This document shows positions 25,633-34,094 of a stretch of 64,000 bases of DNA, in pieces; position 1 is the first letter of the stretch; every line of letters begins with the position of its first letter. Origin of the DNA: Bacillus sp. S3 (GTDB taxonomy: Bacteria > Bacillota > Bacilli > Bacillales > Cytobacillaceae); the NCBI RefSeq assembly GCF_005154805.1, contig NZ_CP039727.1, forward strand, positions 5,143,501-5,207,500. The letters are read 5' to 3'. The position numbers and the translations under genes were made by a program. A model generated the notes under the pieces. That model ran no database searches. It saw nothing but the letters and a program-made list of their open reading frames with translations, and was not told where the DNA came from.

Positions 25633-26164
25633 GTTTACACTATTACCACCATGCGGCAGAAAGTAATGTACTTTCTGATTATACTATGACTAATCATGTC
25701 CCCGACTGAATGTCCGTTAACTTCAAACGACTCTTCACCTCAAACACTCTCTTTGTAAAGGTTTGTAACCATTTTATTAGCTTGGATACGGGTTTATGCA
25801 CAAAATCCACAAACAGGACAAGGCGTTCAGAAAGTTTTTTGAAAATAGGACAATTTTGCTTTTTTCGACATTCGGGGAAATCCAGGAATACCAAGGGTTT
25901 GCACATGGAAATAGTAATTGGCTGTGCTTATTTCCCGAGAAATTTGTCGAGCGAAAGATTGCGAATGAACGTTATTCTAACCAACTAATCATCACTTTTA
26001 CTGCCTAAAGCAGGCCGCAATCTGACCATGACGGGCTCTCTTTGTTATCAGATTGGCATGGTTCTCCCCTTGTCTTTTTTTAAAATTATATATAATGTTC
26101 TTATGATGAATTCTATTGCAACGTTTGCAAGCTCATTCGCCAATTGCACATTTAGAAAGGACTG
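25633..26164. other. gene-free region between spoIIID and the ATL gene
   Basis: No protein gene is supported: the short frames here lack ribosome sites and family features. A candidate sigma-A promoter for the downstream gene lies at 26070-26096 (TTGTCT, then TATAAT; the 15-bp spacer is short). Confidence 0.45.
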
Positions 26165-26491
26165 GTGACCGTGACGCCATTTACTGAAAAGGTCATTGAA
26201 ATTATTCGCACGATCCCCGAGGGCAAGGTCATGACCTATGGCCAGATTGCCGGGCTCGCCGGAAGTCCCCGAGCTGCCAGGCAGGTCGTCCGGATTCTTC
26301 ATTCGATGAGCCGGAAGCATCGCCTTCCGTGGCATCGTGTGATTAACGCGAAGGGGCAAATCGCCATCCAAGAGGATGAATCCTACAATGAGCAGTGGAT
26401 GTCGCTTGAAGCAGAAGGGGTTCAAGTCGGTTTGAACGGGGTCATCGATTTGAAGAAATACAAATGGGAGCCTGAGTATTTTGGAAAATAG
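26165..26491 (+). CDS. alkyltransferase-like protein (ATL; MGMT family without active Cys)
   Basis: 108 residues. MGMT DNA-binding domain: EIIRTIPEGKVMTYGQIAGLAGSPRAARQVVRIL, then LPWHRVINAKG. The active-site PCHR of true O6-alkylguanine transferases is PWHR here, so it cannot transfer an alkyl group. ATL proteins bind O6-alkylguanine and hand the lesion to nucleotide excision repair. Start is GTG 26165 or GTG 26171; AAAGGA lies at about 26155-26160, so 26171 has the better spacing. Confidence 0.88.
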   Translation: MTVTPFTEKVIEIIRTIPEGKVMTYGQIAGLAGSPRAARQVVRILHSMSRKHRLPWHRVINAKGQIAIQEDESYNEQWMSLEAEGVQVGLNGVIDLKKYKWEPEYFGK

Positions 26492-26579
26492 TTAGGAGTG
26501 CCGGTGTGTGTGGCATAGGCGTGGGAGTGGGCCTGGATTCACTTTAAGTGGTGTAAGTGGAGAGTTTTATATCGGAGTG

Positions 26580-26965
26580 ATTCCAATCAGCGGATAACTC
26601 GCTTCAATCAGCGGATACGCTTCCCTTATCAACGCATAACGCTTTTCTTTTAGCAAAAGTGATTCCAATCAGCGGATAACTCGCTTCAATTAGCGGATAC
26701 GGTTTCCTTATCAGCGCATAACGCTTTTCTATTAGCGAAAGTGGAGTCCAATCAGCGGATAGCTCGCTTCAATTAGCGGATACGCTTTCCTTATCAGCGC
26801 ATAACGCTTTTCTATTAGCGAAAGTGAGTCCAATCAGCGGATAACTCGCTTCAATCAGCGGAAACGCTTTGCTTATCAGCGCATAACGCTCTTTCTATTA
26901 GCGAAAGTGGAGTCCAATCAGCGGATAGCTCGCTTCAATTAGCGGATAACATTCTTCCACCAGCG
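26580..26965. repeat. 82-84-bp array built of 21-bp subunits (ATCAGCGGATA family)
   Basis: Higher-order units begin near 26581, 26663, 26746, 26828 and 26912 (82-84 bp apart). Each contains four sub-units, e.g. TCAGC/TCAAC/TTAGC cores at 26587, 26608, 26629 and 26650, exactly 21 bp apart, the last sub-unit being 19-21 bp. It fills most of the 640-bp space between the ATL gene and the PBP terminator. Confidence 0.9.
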
Positions 26966-27039
26966 AACGTGAAATCCCGCTCCCTCTCTTCCCCCTCCGA
27001 CACGCACTCTCTTTTAAATGAATGAGGTCTATAATTTCC

Positions 27040-27078
27040 CTAAAAAGAAAAAGCTTTACTTGTATCCCAAGCAAAGCT
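27040..27078 (-). terminator. terminator of the class B PBP gene
   Basis: AGCTTT(A)CTTG/CAAG(C)AAAGCT with T-rich reverse-strand tail. Confidence 0.8.
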
Positions 27079-27133
27079 CACGGTTTACCATTACTATTTT
27101 TAACCCACACACCTAAAACCAGACACTACACTT

Positions 27134-29266
27134 CTATTTGATTTTCTCAAAAATATTTTTGACGAGTTTAACGGGGATTCCGGAACCGCCGCGGCCTTGG
27201 ACGCCTTCCACCATCATAGCGACCATCAGGCTTGGCGACTCCGTGTTGTAGGCGATGAACCAGCCGTTTTCCACTCCGGCTTCGCCCTGCTTCTGCTTCA
27301 TCTCCGCCGTCCCCGTCTTGCCCGCCAACGGATAGCCTGCTATTTCCGCGGCATGTGCCGTCCCAGCCGCGTCACCGACAACCTTTCGCAAATCCGCCGC
27401 AATCAACTCGGCATTCGCAGGAGATACTACCGCTTCCTTCCACACTTGGCCTTTCTCTTCATCCGCCAATAACACAGGCTTCATCATATTCCCGCCATTT
27501 CCGCTCACAAACGGCGTATACGACGCCAGCAAGTGCACAATGCTCATCTGAACCTGTCCCTGCCCATATCCCGAATCTGCCAGCGCAATGTCATTGCCAA
27601 GGGCACCGGTCACCGATTTCTCAAGCGGATACGTATACGCAATCTCCTCCTCAAAGCCAAACTTCTTCAGCCCGTCGGCAAACGGCCCCTTTCCCATTTT
27701 CAACGCCGCTTGGGCAAAATAAATATTGTCCGAGTAAACGAGGGCCCGCTCCAGATTCACCGGCTCTGTCCCCACATGCACCCGGGTCACGAAGTAGCCG
27801 CCCCACGATTGATCCTTTTGCCATTGCTTCCCAAGGATCGGCACGGCCTCCTCAGGCTTGATTGCCCCATTCGCCAGTCCAATTGCCGCCGTCAGCGGCT
27901 TCATCACCGAGCCCGGCGCATAGGCCTGCTTAAACCGCGTCAGCAGCGGCTGCTGCTTATCCTCCTGGAGCGCCTTCCACTCGTCTGCGGACATCCCAAG
28001 CGCCGCTTGATTTGGATCAAACGACGGGCTGCTGACAAGCGCCAGCGTCTCGCCAGTCACAGGATTCATCACGGCCGCTGTTCCAGTTTCAGCAGTACCT
28101 CCAGTTTCACCAGCACCAGCCGCCGTTCCGTCCGCGCCTCCTTCGCCTGCAGCACTAGCACCAGAACCACCTGAAATCTCGGCATACACTGCCGCCTGCA
28201 CATCGGCGTCAATCGTCAGCTTGACATCCTTCCCATCTGCCACCGGCTTCTCCGCCAGCACCACATCTTTCTGAGACGCAGCCGTTTCACCAGTCTCCGA
28301 TTCCGATCCGCCCGTTTCACCAGCCGCGCCCGTTTCCGCTGCCTTCTTCTTAATCACAATCTTCACGCCGCTCGTGCCCTTCAGCTGCTCATCCAGCACC
28401 TGCTCAAGCCCGCGCTTGCCAATCACATCCTGACTCGTATAGCCCTTGTCCTTCCGCTTCTCCAGCTCATCCGCTGTAATCGGCCCGACATAGCCCACAA
28501 GCGATGCCGCCGCCTCGCCGTAAGGATACACCCGCGCCTCGACCTTCCGCGTCTGCACCGGCTCAAGCGCAATCAACTGCGCAATCCGCTCCTGCTCGTC
28601 CATCGACACCTTCCGCAGCGGCACAAACAGCCCCGGCTTCACCCAGCTCGCCCCGAGCGCCTTATTAATCTGCTCCTTCGGTATCTTCAAAAGCGACGAC
28701 AACGACTCCAGCACCGCCGCATCCAGCTCTCCGGCCACGACTCCAACCTCATACACCTGGCCATTCACCGCCAGCCCGTCCCCGTCGCGGTCGAGAATCT
28801 CCCCGCGTTTCGGCGCCACCGTACTCAGGCCGATCGTATCGCCCTCTTTCAATTCTGGAAAAATATACTCCGTATCCCAGTCGACATACCAGTTCTTCTT
28901 TTTGTCTCTTTCTTCCTCTTGCAACCTTGCTTTATGGGTAAATTGAATAGCTCCTGCGATACTGCTCATTTTTGCAGTAAAAGAATAGCTGGCTTCTTTC
29001 TCAGCCTTTTTATCCTTTTTTGGTTTTTTGAAGTTAATCTTGAGGTCATTAATCTGTAGGTCTTCGTAGATTTTTTGATAGCGGGTGGTAAATTCTTCTT
29101 CGGTGATCGTCTGTTTCGCATCTTTAGAAAGGTAATCATACATCTTATCAAACTTTTGCTTGTTCCAAAGGGCTATGTATTCGGACAATCGCTCCTCCGG
29201 CGTCGGTTCCTTGCTGCAGCCGGCAACCACCAATAGCAGGAACAGAATCGCTAGTATTTTTTTCAA
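27134..29266 (-). CDS. pbpC: class B penicillin-binding protein (PBP3/PbpC-like transpeptidase), lipoprotein-type N-terminus
   Basis: 710 residues from TTG 29266 (AGGGAGG upstream). Lipobox-like LLLVVAGCS at the N-terminus, then an NTF2-like MecA_N domain (~25-140), a dimerisation domain (TVAPKRGEILDRDG onward), and a transpeptidase domain with SxxK (PGSVMKPL), SxN (YSDNIYFA) and KTG (AGKTGTAEM). It cross-links peptidoglycan outside the membrane. Two Gly/Ala/Thr/Glu-rich inserts (~305-330 and ~364-397) interrupt the linker and the start of the catalytic domain; these are unusual for the family. Confidence 0.9.
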   Translation of the reverse strand: MKKILAILFLLLVVAGCSKEPTPEERLSEYIALWNKQKFDKMYDYLSKDAKQTITEEEFTTRYQKIYEDLQINDLKINFKKPKKDKKAEKEASYSFTAKMSSIAGAIQFTHKARLQEEERDKKKNWYVDWDTEYIFPELKEGDTIGLSTVAPKRGEILDRDGDGLAVNGQVYEVGVVAGELDAAVLESLSSLLKIPKEQINKALGASWVKPGLFVPLRKVSMDEQERIAQLIALEPVQTRKVEARVYPYGEAAASLVGYVGPITADELEKRKDKGYTSQDVIGKRGLEQVLDEQLKGTSGVKIVIKKKAAETGAAGETGGSESETGETAASQKDVVLAEKPVADGKDVKLTIDADVQAAVYAEISGGSGASAAGEGGADGTAAGAGETGGTAETGTAAVMNPVTGETLALVSSPSFDPNQAALGMSADEWKALQEDKQQPLLTRFKQAYAPGSVMKPLTAAIGLANGAIKPEEAVPILGKQWQKDQSWGGYFVTRVHVGTEPVNLERALVYSDNIYFAQAALKMGKGPFADGLKKFGFEEEIAYTYPLEKSVTGALGNDIALADSGYGQGQVQMSIVHLLASYTPFVSGNGGNMMKPVLLADEEKGQVWKEAVVSPANAELIAADLRKVVGDAAGTAHAAEIAGYPLAGKTGTAEMKQKQGEAGVENGWFIAYNTESPSLMVAMMVEGVQGRGGSGIPVKLVKNIFEKIK

Positions 29267-29463
29267 AAAAATCCCTCCCTTTCTCCCCATTATAAACGTT
29301 TATGCTAGAAACAGGAAAAAATCCAGTCTATTTACTGGATTTATATAGAAATAATCGGATAGTCCTATTCTAGTGATTTTACAAAAACATTCACCATTTA
29401 TTCATATTTTGTTCATAGATACGGGGTACAATATGTGTATTCACACTTAAAACCCCCTTTTAA

Positions 29464-29490
29464 CATATCCGGCCTCTAGCCGGATATTTT
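29464..29490 (+). terminator. orphan forward-strand terminator
   Basis: ATATCCGGC/GCCGGATAT with a 5-base loop followed by eight T. No forward-strand gene ends here; the neighbours on both sides are on the reverse strand. Confidence 0.75.
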
Positions 29491-29541
29491 TTTTCCAAAA
29501 AAAAAAGAGGAAAAGTATTCCCCTTCCCCTTTGGTACGATA

Positions 29542-30378
29542 TTAAGAGTTTTTGTTTTCTTTAGAATTTGAAGAGTTGTCTTCCTTGTCGGTTGACTGTT
29601 CGTCATCCGTCGACTTCTCGATGTCTTCAAGCTTTTTTTGTTCTTTTTGGCTTGGAGTTTCGATAGATTTTTTGTCGTCAGTAACGTTTTCTTCCTGTAA
29701 TGTGCTTAGCGGCTTGTCAAAGTAGCTTGTTGGATTAACCGCTACGCCGTCTTTGCGAATTTCAAAATGTACATGTGTTCCAGCTTTTTCATTGAACAAG
29801 CTTTGCCCAGCCTTGGCAATGACTTGGTTCTGTTTTACTTCTTCGCCAACCTTCACTTTTATCTCATTGACGGATTGATATTGTGTTACAATACCTTTGT
29901 CGTGTTCGATTTCGATGACATTCCCGAGGACTGCATCTTCTTCCACACGTGTAACGGTTCCGCTGAGTGATGCAAGAACATCAAACGTTTCGCCGTTTTT
30001 CGCTGTGATGTCGATCCCTTGGTTCGGCTCGTATCGGTTGTTATAGAATACTAATGCCGCTTCCTGATCTTCTGCTTTGCCTTGGAAATCATAGAATTTC
30101 ACTTTTACGACAGCATCGTCTGCCGAAGCCACTGGCATTTTGAAGTTTTCGAATGGTTTGTTGACTTCAACTGCTGGTGTTTGGTTCTTTTTACCGGTAA
30201 GGTCCGTAGACTTGTAGTCGTACTTATCGGTGTTGCTGCTGCTCGCCTGATACCAAAGAACCCCGGTTAAAATGATTGCTGCACTTGCGATATAGATGGC
30301 TGGAAATACCCAACGCTTTTTGAAAAAGCGTTTTACGCTGGAACTTTGAGAAGATCGTTTGTTTTCTTCCTCTCTCAT
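29542..30378 (-). CDS. spoIIQ: forespore membrane protein SpoIIQ (LytM/M23-like)
   Basis: 278 residues from ATG 30378 (GAGGTG 6 bases upstream). Cytoplasmic basic start, one membrane helix (~22-42), then a LytM (M23) domain ~110-225. The canonical first zinc His is Asn (NQGIDI), while THVHFEIRKDG is kept, so the domain is probably not catalytic, like B. subtilis SpoIIQ. It pairs with SpoIIIAH across the intermembrane space during engulfment. The C-terminal ~55 residues are a Ser/Asp/Lys/Glu-rich tail. Confidence 0.92.
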   Translation of the reverse strand: MREEENKRSSQSSSVKRFFKKRWVFPAIYIASAAIILTGVLWYQASSSNTDKYDYKSTDLTGKKNQTPAVEVNKPFENFKMPVASADDAVVKVKFYDFQGKAEDQEAALVFYNNRYEPNQGIDITAKNGETFDVLASLSGTVTRVEEDAVLGNVIEIEHDKGIVTQYQSVNEIKVKVGEEVKQNQVIAKAGQSLFNEKAGTHVHFEIRKDGVAVNPTSYFDKPLSTLQEENVTDDKKSIETPSQKEQKKLEDIEKSTDDEQSTDKEDNSSNSKENKNS

Positions 30379-30452
30379 TTTCATCACCTCAGCAATCATT
30401 CTGAACAGATAAGTAGAATTATATACACTAGTCAAAAAATTTTTTTAAAACT

Positions 30453-30482
30453 TATTTTTCGACAGTGTGAATGATTTTATGC
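30453..30482 (-). promoter_or_regulatory. possible sigma-F promoter of spoIIQ
   Basis: Reverse strand GCATA, 16 bp, then CGAAAAATA, a loose match to the sigma-F consensus expected for spoIIQ. Confidence 0.3.
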
Positions 30483-30555
30483 ATGCTGGGTAAAAAAATT
30501 TTTTCAGGCGTGGAATAACAGGGGTTTTTCCCCATACTTATAGGAGGGACTTTTT

Positions 30556-30981
30556 ATGAAAATTACGAAATGGGTGCTGCGTGTGCTGCCCGTTCTCTAT
30601 ATGGCTGCGATTTGGACGATGTCGAGCCTGCCCGCGGACCACTTTGTCCGGCTCCCGGATTCTACGATCGACCATACAATCAAGGAATCACTTCATTTAA
30701 TAGAGTTCGCCATCTTGTATGTCCTGCTCGTACTCGCGTTTTTAACCCGGCGCCATTCGTTCACACCCGCGCTGAACATGGCCTGTGCCCTGATAGCCGC
30801 CCTTTACGGCGTAAGCGACGAAATCCACCAATCCTTCTATTCCTACCGCTCTGCCTCATGGTTTGACCTAGTAAAGGACTTTACCGGAATAGCCGTGTGC
30901 TACTATTTTATACGCGGGGCATTGTTTAAAAGGAAATTTGCGCGGCTGGCGGGAGTACTTAGGCGGTTTCGGGCGAATTAA
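30556..30981 (+). CDS. ywnJ: VanZ-like membrane protein (YwnJ)
   Basis: 141 residues, four membrane helices. The VanZ signature is visible: HTIKESLHLIEFAILYVLL and GVSDEIHQSFYSYRSASWFDLVKDFTGIA (DExHQ...R...D..D). VanZ relatives influence teicoplanin or lipopeptide resistance, but the role of YwnJ is unknown. GGAGGG sits ~8 bases before ATG 30556. Located beside spoIIQ as in B. subtilis. Confidence 0.87.
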   Translation: MKITKWVLRVLPVLYMAAIWTMSSLPADHFVRLPDSTIDHTIKESLHLIEFAILYVLLVLAFLTRRHSFTPALNMACALIAALYGVSDEIHQSFYSYRSASWFDLVKDFTGIAVCYYFIRGALFKRKFARLAGVLRRFRAN

Positions 30982-31089
30982 CTTTGTTTTTGCGCAATGA
31001 CGAAGTTGGGTAAGGGAACTCGTTTTTGCGCTGCTTCGAAGAATTCAGCCGGAGTTCATTCGTGAATCCTAAGTCAGCACGATTGGGCG

Positions 31090-32052
31090 TTAAACCCAAA
31101 GAGAATGGTTTGGCGTATAAATTCTACTTTTATACTCTCCTGTAGCGGTTAAGTCCATGTTCTGGAGAAGGTAGTTTGCTACTCTAGGTGATGAAATATG
31201 TAAAAATTGCCGCAGCTCAGAGTTGGTAATTGTGGGCTTTATTAATAGAAAATGGTCGTTAACGGCGGGGATGTGTGCGGTTTTAGACTTGCAGCCACAT
31301 TCGGGGCAATTCCAGGTGCCATATATATAGGTAATTGGTAAATGATCACATCTTGGACAAAAGACACCAGGAAGGATTTCGTGCTCCATGAGGTTGAAAT
31401 GGTTCAGTATGTCAAGAATGTCAGGAGTATGATTGGTTAAAAGCAGCCGTTTTATTTTGCGCAAATCTTTCTGAACTAGTATCTCCTTCTTATTAAAATT
31501 CGCCGTTTGAGTGATTTTTTCTATCAATCCTTCACTATTGCATATGTATCGAAGAATTTGTTCGTTCCCATGTTCAATTTTGATCGTTGCTTTTTCGTTG
31601 CTGTTGACGAAAAGATAGTGGATCGGAAATGCTGGAAGATGATATTTTTGCAGCCACATATTTAATTTTAGCGCTTGAACTCTTGCCTGTAGGACCGGAT
31701 TACTAATCCGTTGATTTTTAAGGGTGGTTTGATTGAGGTATTTTTGAAAAAAGTACTCTCCTGTTCGATTTTTCACTTCAACTACAAGCCCAAATGCGGT
31801 ACATAATAGTAAAATATCTATTTGAAAAAAATAGCTGCCTAATTGAAGGCGAAGGTTGTGGAAGATATGATACTTTTCCTCGGGCAGCATGCTTAGATAG
31901 AAGATGAGTGATTTCTCTCCTTTGTATCCTGCCATCCAGTTGTTATATTCGGTTAATAGTGTCGGTCGGATGGGATGTGAGGGATCCAGGCGTGGGTCAA
32001 GTGCTTCGTACTGGTGAATTCTTACTGGAGGTAAACATTCTTTAGCTATCAA
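31090..32052 (-). CDS. NERD-domain protein with C-terminal zinc ribbon
   Basis: 320 residues. N-terminal NERD (nuclease-related) domain ~38-150, with a PD-(D/E)xK-like core: GEKSLIFYL, FQIDILLL and GLVVEVKN (Asp and Glu-x-Lys). Near 230-255 a zinc ribbon, CPRCD...CPECGCK, probably binds nucleic acid. The C-terminus has an HTH-like stretch (ITNSELRQFLHISSPRVANYLLQ). A nuclease-like role is inferred, substrate unknown. Start TTG 32052 with AAAGGA upstream. Confidence 0.82.
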   Translation of the reverse strand: MIAKECLPPVRIHQYEALDPRLDPSHPIRPTLLTEYNNWMAGYKGEKSLIFYLSMLPEEKYHIFHNLRLQLGSYFFQIDILLLCTAFGLVVEVKNRTGEYFFQKYLNQTTLKNQRISNPVLQARVQALKLNMWLQKYHLPAFPIHYLFVNSNEKATIKIEHGNEQILRYICNSEGLIEKITQTANFNKKEILVQKDLRKIKRLLLTNHTPDILDILNHFNLMEHEILPGVFCPRCDHLPITYIYGTWNCPECGCKSKTAHIPAVNDHFLLIKPTITNSELRQFLHISSPRVANYLLQNMDLTATGEYKSRIYTPNHSLWV

Positions 32053-32189
32053 CTCTGCATCATTCCTTTCTTTTTACTAAAAATTCCCCCTTCACCGCTA
32101 AAAACCTTCAAACATCGACACTATTCTTTGACTAATCTGTGAACATTATAACGGCTCACCCTTTTCAGATCCCCCTTGGGTAGAGTCCC

Positions 32190-32355
32190 GTCTCTTTATC
32201 GACGACTTTGAACCTTTTATCGACCACTTCCGACGGTTTATCGACGACTTTTCGAATTTTATCAACAACTTTGAAGCTTTTATCAACAACTTCTACACTT
32301 TTATCATCAACTCCACCATGTCCCCACCAAAAAGCCAGGCGATTAGCCTGGCATG
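32190..32355. repeat. 21-bp array (TTATCGACGACTT family) with hairpin, copy A
   Basis: TTATC cores at 32196, 32217, 32238, 32259, 32280 and 32301, exactly 21 bp apart, followed by CCCCACCAAAAAGCCAGGC and a GCCAGGC/GCCTGGC hairpin (32334-32352). Copy B at 32415-32572 repeats the whole block. Confidence 0.9.
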
Positions 32356-32414
32356 GTCATTGTTTTCCTGATCCAATCCTCTTGCCATGCCCTTTTCAGA
32401 TACCTCTTTTTAAG

Positions 32415-32572
32415 CTCCTAGCTCTTTATCGACGACTTTGAACCTTTTATCGACCACTTCCGACGGTTTATCGACGACTTTTCGAACTTTATCAACAACT
32501 TCTACACTTTTATCAACAACTCCACACTCCCCCCACCAAAAAGCCAGGCCCTCAAAAACCTGGCCTGGCTCA
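32415..32572. repeat. 21-bp array (TTATCGACGACTT family), copy B
   Basis: Same order of units as copy A but one unit shorter, again ending in the CCACCAAAAAGCCAGGC hairpin, which here terminates spoIID. Confidence 0.88.
32536..32570 (-). terminator. terminator of spoIID
   Basis: AGCCAGGCC/GGCCTGGCT hairpin with TTTTT on the reverse strand. Confidence 0.85.
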
Positions 32573-32578
32573 ACTAGC

Positions 32579-33625
32579 TTATTTCTGTGCTGTTATCGTT
32601 GCGAGCATTGACTCCGCTGAAGTAATTTCGACACCTTGATAGTAGTGCTTCACAATTTCCTGATAATCCGAGCCTTCCTCCGCCATGCCGTTTGCGCCGT
32701 ATTGGCTCATGCCAACGCCGTGACCGAAGCCTTTTGTTGTGACGACAATCGAGTCTCCCTTACGCTCCCAAGCAAAGTCGGACGACCTCAAATCAAGTTT
32801 TGTCCGGATATCCGGCCCTGATAAGACTTTTCCATTGAAGTCTACTTTTCCAACCCGCTTTCCGGTCGTGCGCTCAACAATTTTTCCAATTGTTGACCCC
32901 GCTCCTATTTTCACACCAAGCTTGGCTTCGAACTCTTTAACGGTCAATACTTTTTGACTCGAAAACTTCGGTGACTTTTTATCCCATGGACTTGATACGC
33001 TTCGTAGATAAGGGATATTGCCGGACCAGTAATCTTCAGAGTTCTCCGTGTAGCCGTTACCGGTGGAGAAAAACAGAGCATCGATCGGCTTTCCATCGTA
33101 GGTCAAGATTTGTCCGCTCGTCGCCCGGACGGCCTCTATTATTTTCCCCTTTTTCCAGCTGTAGTCCTTGCCCCAGTCTCTCCTCATTTCCTCATCGTTC
33201 TTATATACCTGATGGATTTGAGTATCCGTGACCTGAGCACCCTTTGGCACGCCCATCGTATCCTTACTTATTAATTTGTTCACGATATACGTCCTTGCCG
33301 CCAGCGCCTGAGCCTTTAGGGCTTCCTCCTTAAATTCTGCAGGCATTTCTGCCGCTACAACCCCAACAAGGTAATCTTCAAATGGGACTTTTTCAATGAC
33401 TTTCTTTGAGGAACGGAACACAGCCACATCTACTGCTGTCTCTGAGTCTGCGGTAGAGGCCGCCTTCGCATCTTTCGTTTTAGCAGAGGCTTTCGTTATA
33501 TCCTCTCCTAATTTTCCGCTCGCCTGATGCTTATCCGCAAACGGCAGCACGAGCACAGTGGGTACAATGAGGGTTAGGGCAAAAAGAATTGATGCTAGTA
33601 GGATGAGTGGTTTGATTTTATTCAT
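32579..33625 (-). CDS. spoIID: stage II sporulation protein D, peptidoglycan lytic transglycosylase
   Basis: 348 residues from ATG 33625 (GGAGGC upstream). One N-terminal membrane helix (~5-25), an Ala/Lys-rich linker, then the SpoIID domain with VPFEDYLVGVVAAEMPAEFKEEALKAQALAARTY (catalytic Glu in AAEMP), STGNGYTENSEDYW and GFGHGVGMSQYGA (zinc-site His). With SpoIIM and SpoIIP it thins septal and wall peptidoglycan during engulfment. Directly downstream of murAA in the usual order, apart from the inserted DUF3231 block. Confidence 0.95.
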   Translation of the reverse strand: MNKIKPLILLASILFALTLIVPTVLVLPFADKHQASGKLGEDITKASAKTKDAKAASTADSETAVDVAVFRSSKKVIEKVPFEDYLVGVVAAEMPAEFKEEALKAQALAARTYIVNKLISKDTMGVPKGAQVTDTQIHQVYKNDEEMRRDWGKDYSWKKGKIIEAVRATSGQILTYDGKPIDALFFSTGNGYTENSEDYWSGNIPYLRSVSSPWDKKSPKFSSQKVLTVKEFEAKLGVKIGAGSTIGKIVERTTGKRVGKVDFNGKVLSGPDIRTKLDLRSSDFAWERKGDSIVVTTKGFGHGVGMSQYGANGMAEEGSDYQEIVKHYYQGVEITSAESMLATITAQK

Positions 33626-33810
33626 GATTGTGCCTCCAGTTTGTAAATTCGCACCCGGCACCGACCCGCGCCGAGATGCGTCTCCATTCATACATATGGA
33701 AGCGGACAAGCATTTATTACAGATTTTTTTAATCGTAAATAAAGGAACAATTTATTAGTTATGGTGGTGTTTAAATTCATCAAACAGCATAGTTTTGTTA
33801 AATAAGACAT

Positions 33811-33855
33811 AAAAAATCATCCATTTAATAATAAATAGATGATTGCTTTTTTAAG
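33811..33855 (-). terminator. terminator downstream of the degraded membrane gene
   Basis: AATCATCCATTTA pairs with TAAATAGATGATT (one mismatch). T runs on both sides, so it is possibly bidirectional. Confidence 0.65.
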
Positions 33856-34094
33856 AATTATTATTTATGATTTTTCTAAAAATAAATCCGATTATTACCC
33901 CTGGAAAGACAAACAAAATTAGATTGTATATTTATCAAAAATTCAAGCATCAAAAAAACAGTGCCTTTAAAATACTTTCCGTTTAAATATTGTCCAAATC
34001 CAGGAAGTGCGATGCTCCATATTAGTTCACTCAAGATTCCCCAGCAATTGTTTTTACTGCACTTCTTTTGCAATTTCCTTTCTATTAGGAGCAA
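33851..34094 (-). pseudogene. remnant of a small membrane protein
   Basis: One frame gives LSELIWSIALPGFGQYLNGKYFKGTVFLMLEFLINIQSN, the typical opening of small 'PGFGQ' membrane proteins. It then runs out of frame; a second frame continues LILFVFPGVIIGFIFRKII to a stop at 33851. The middle appears deleted and the frame shifted. Its start overlaps the end of the DUF3231 gene. Confidence 0.5.

Noticed and set aside
25710..26008. Forward frames of 92 and 70 codons
   Set aside because: They overlap each other in different frames, have no ribosome site, and show no family features.
27197..28174. Forward frames opposite pbpC
   Set aside because: Shadows of a GC-rich gene with His/Arg/Ser-rich translations. 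The reverse frame has all three PBP motifs.
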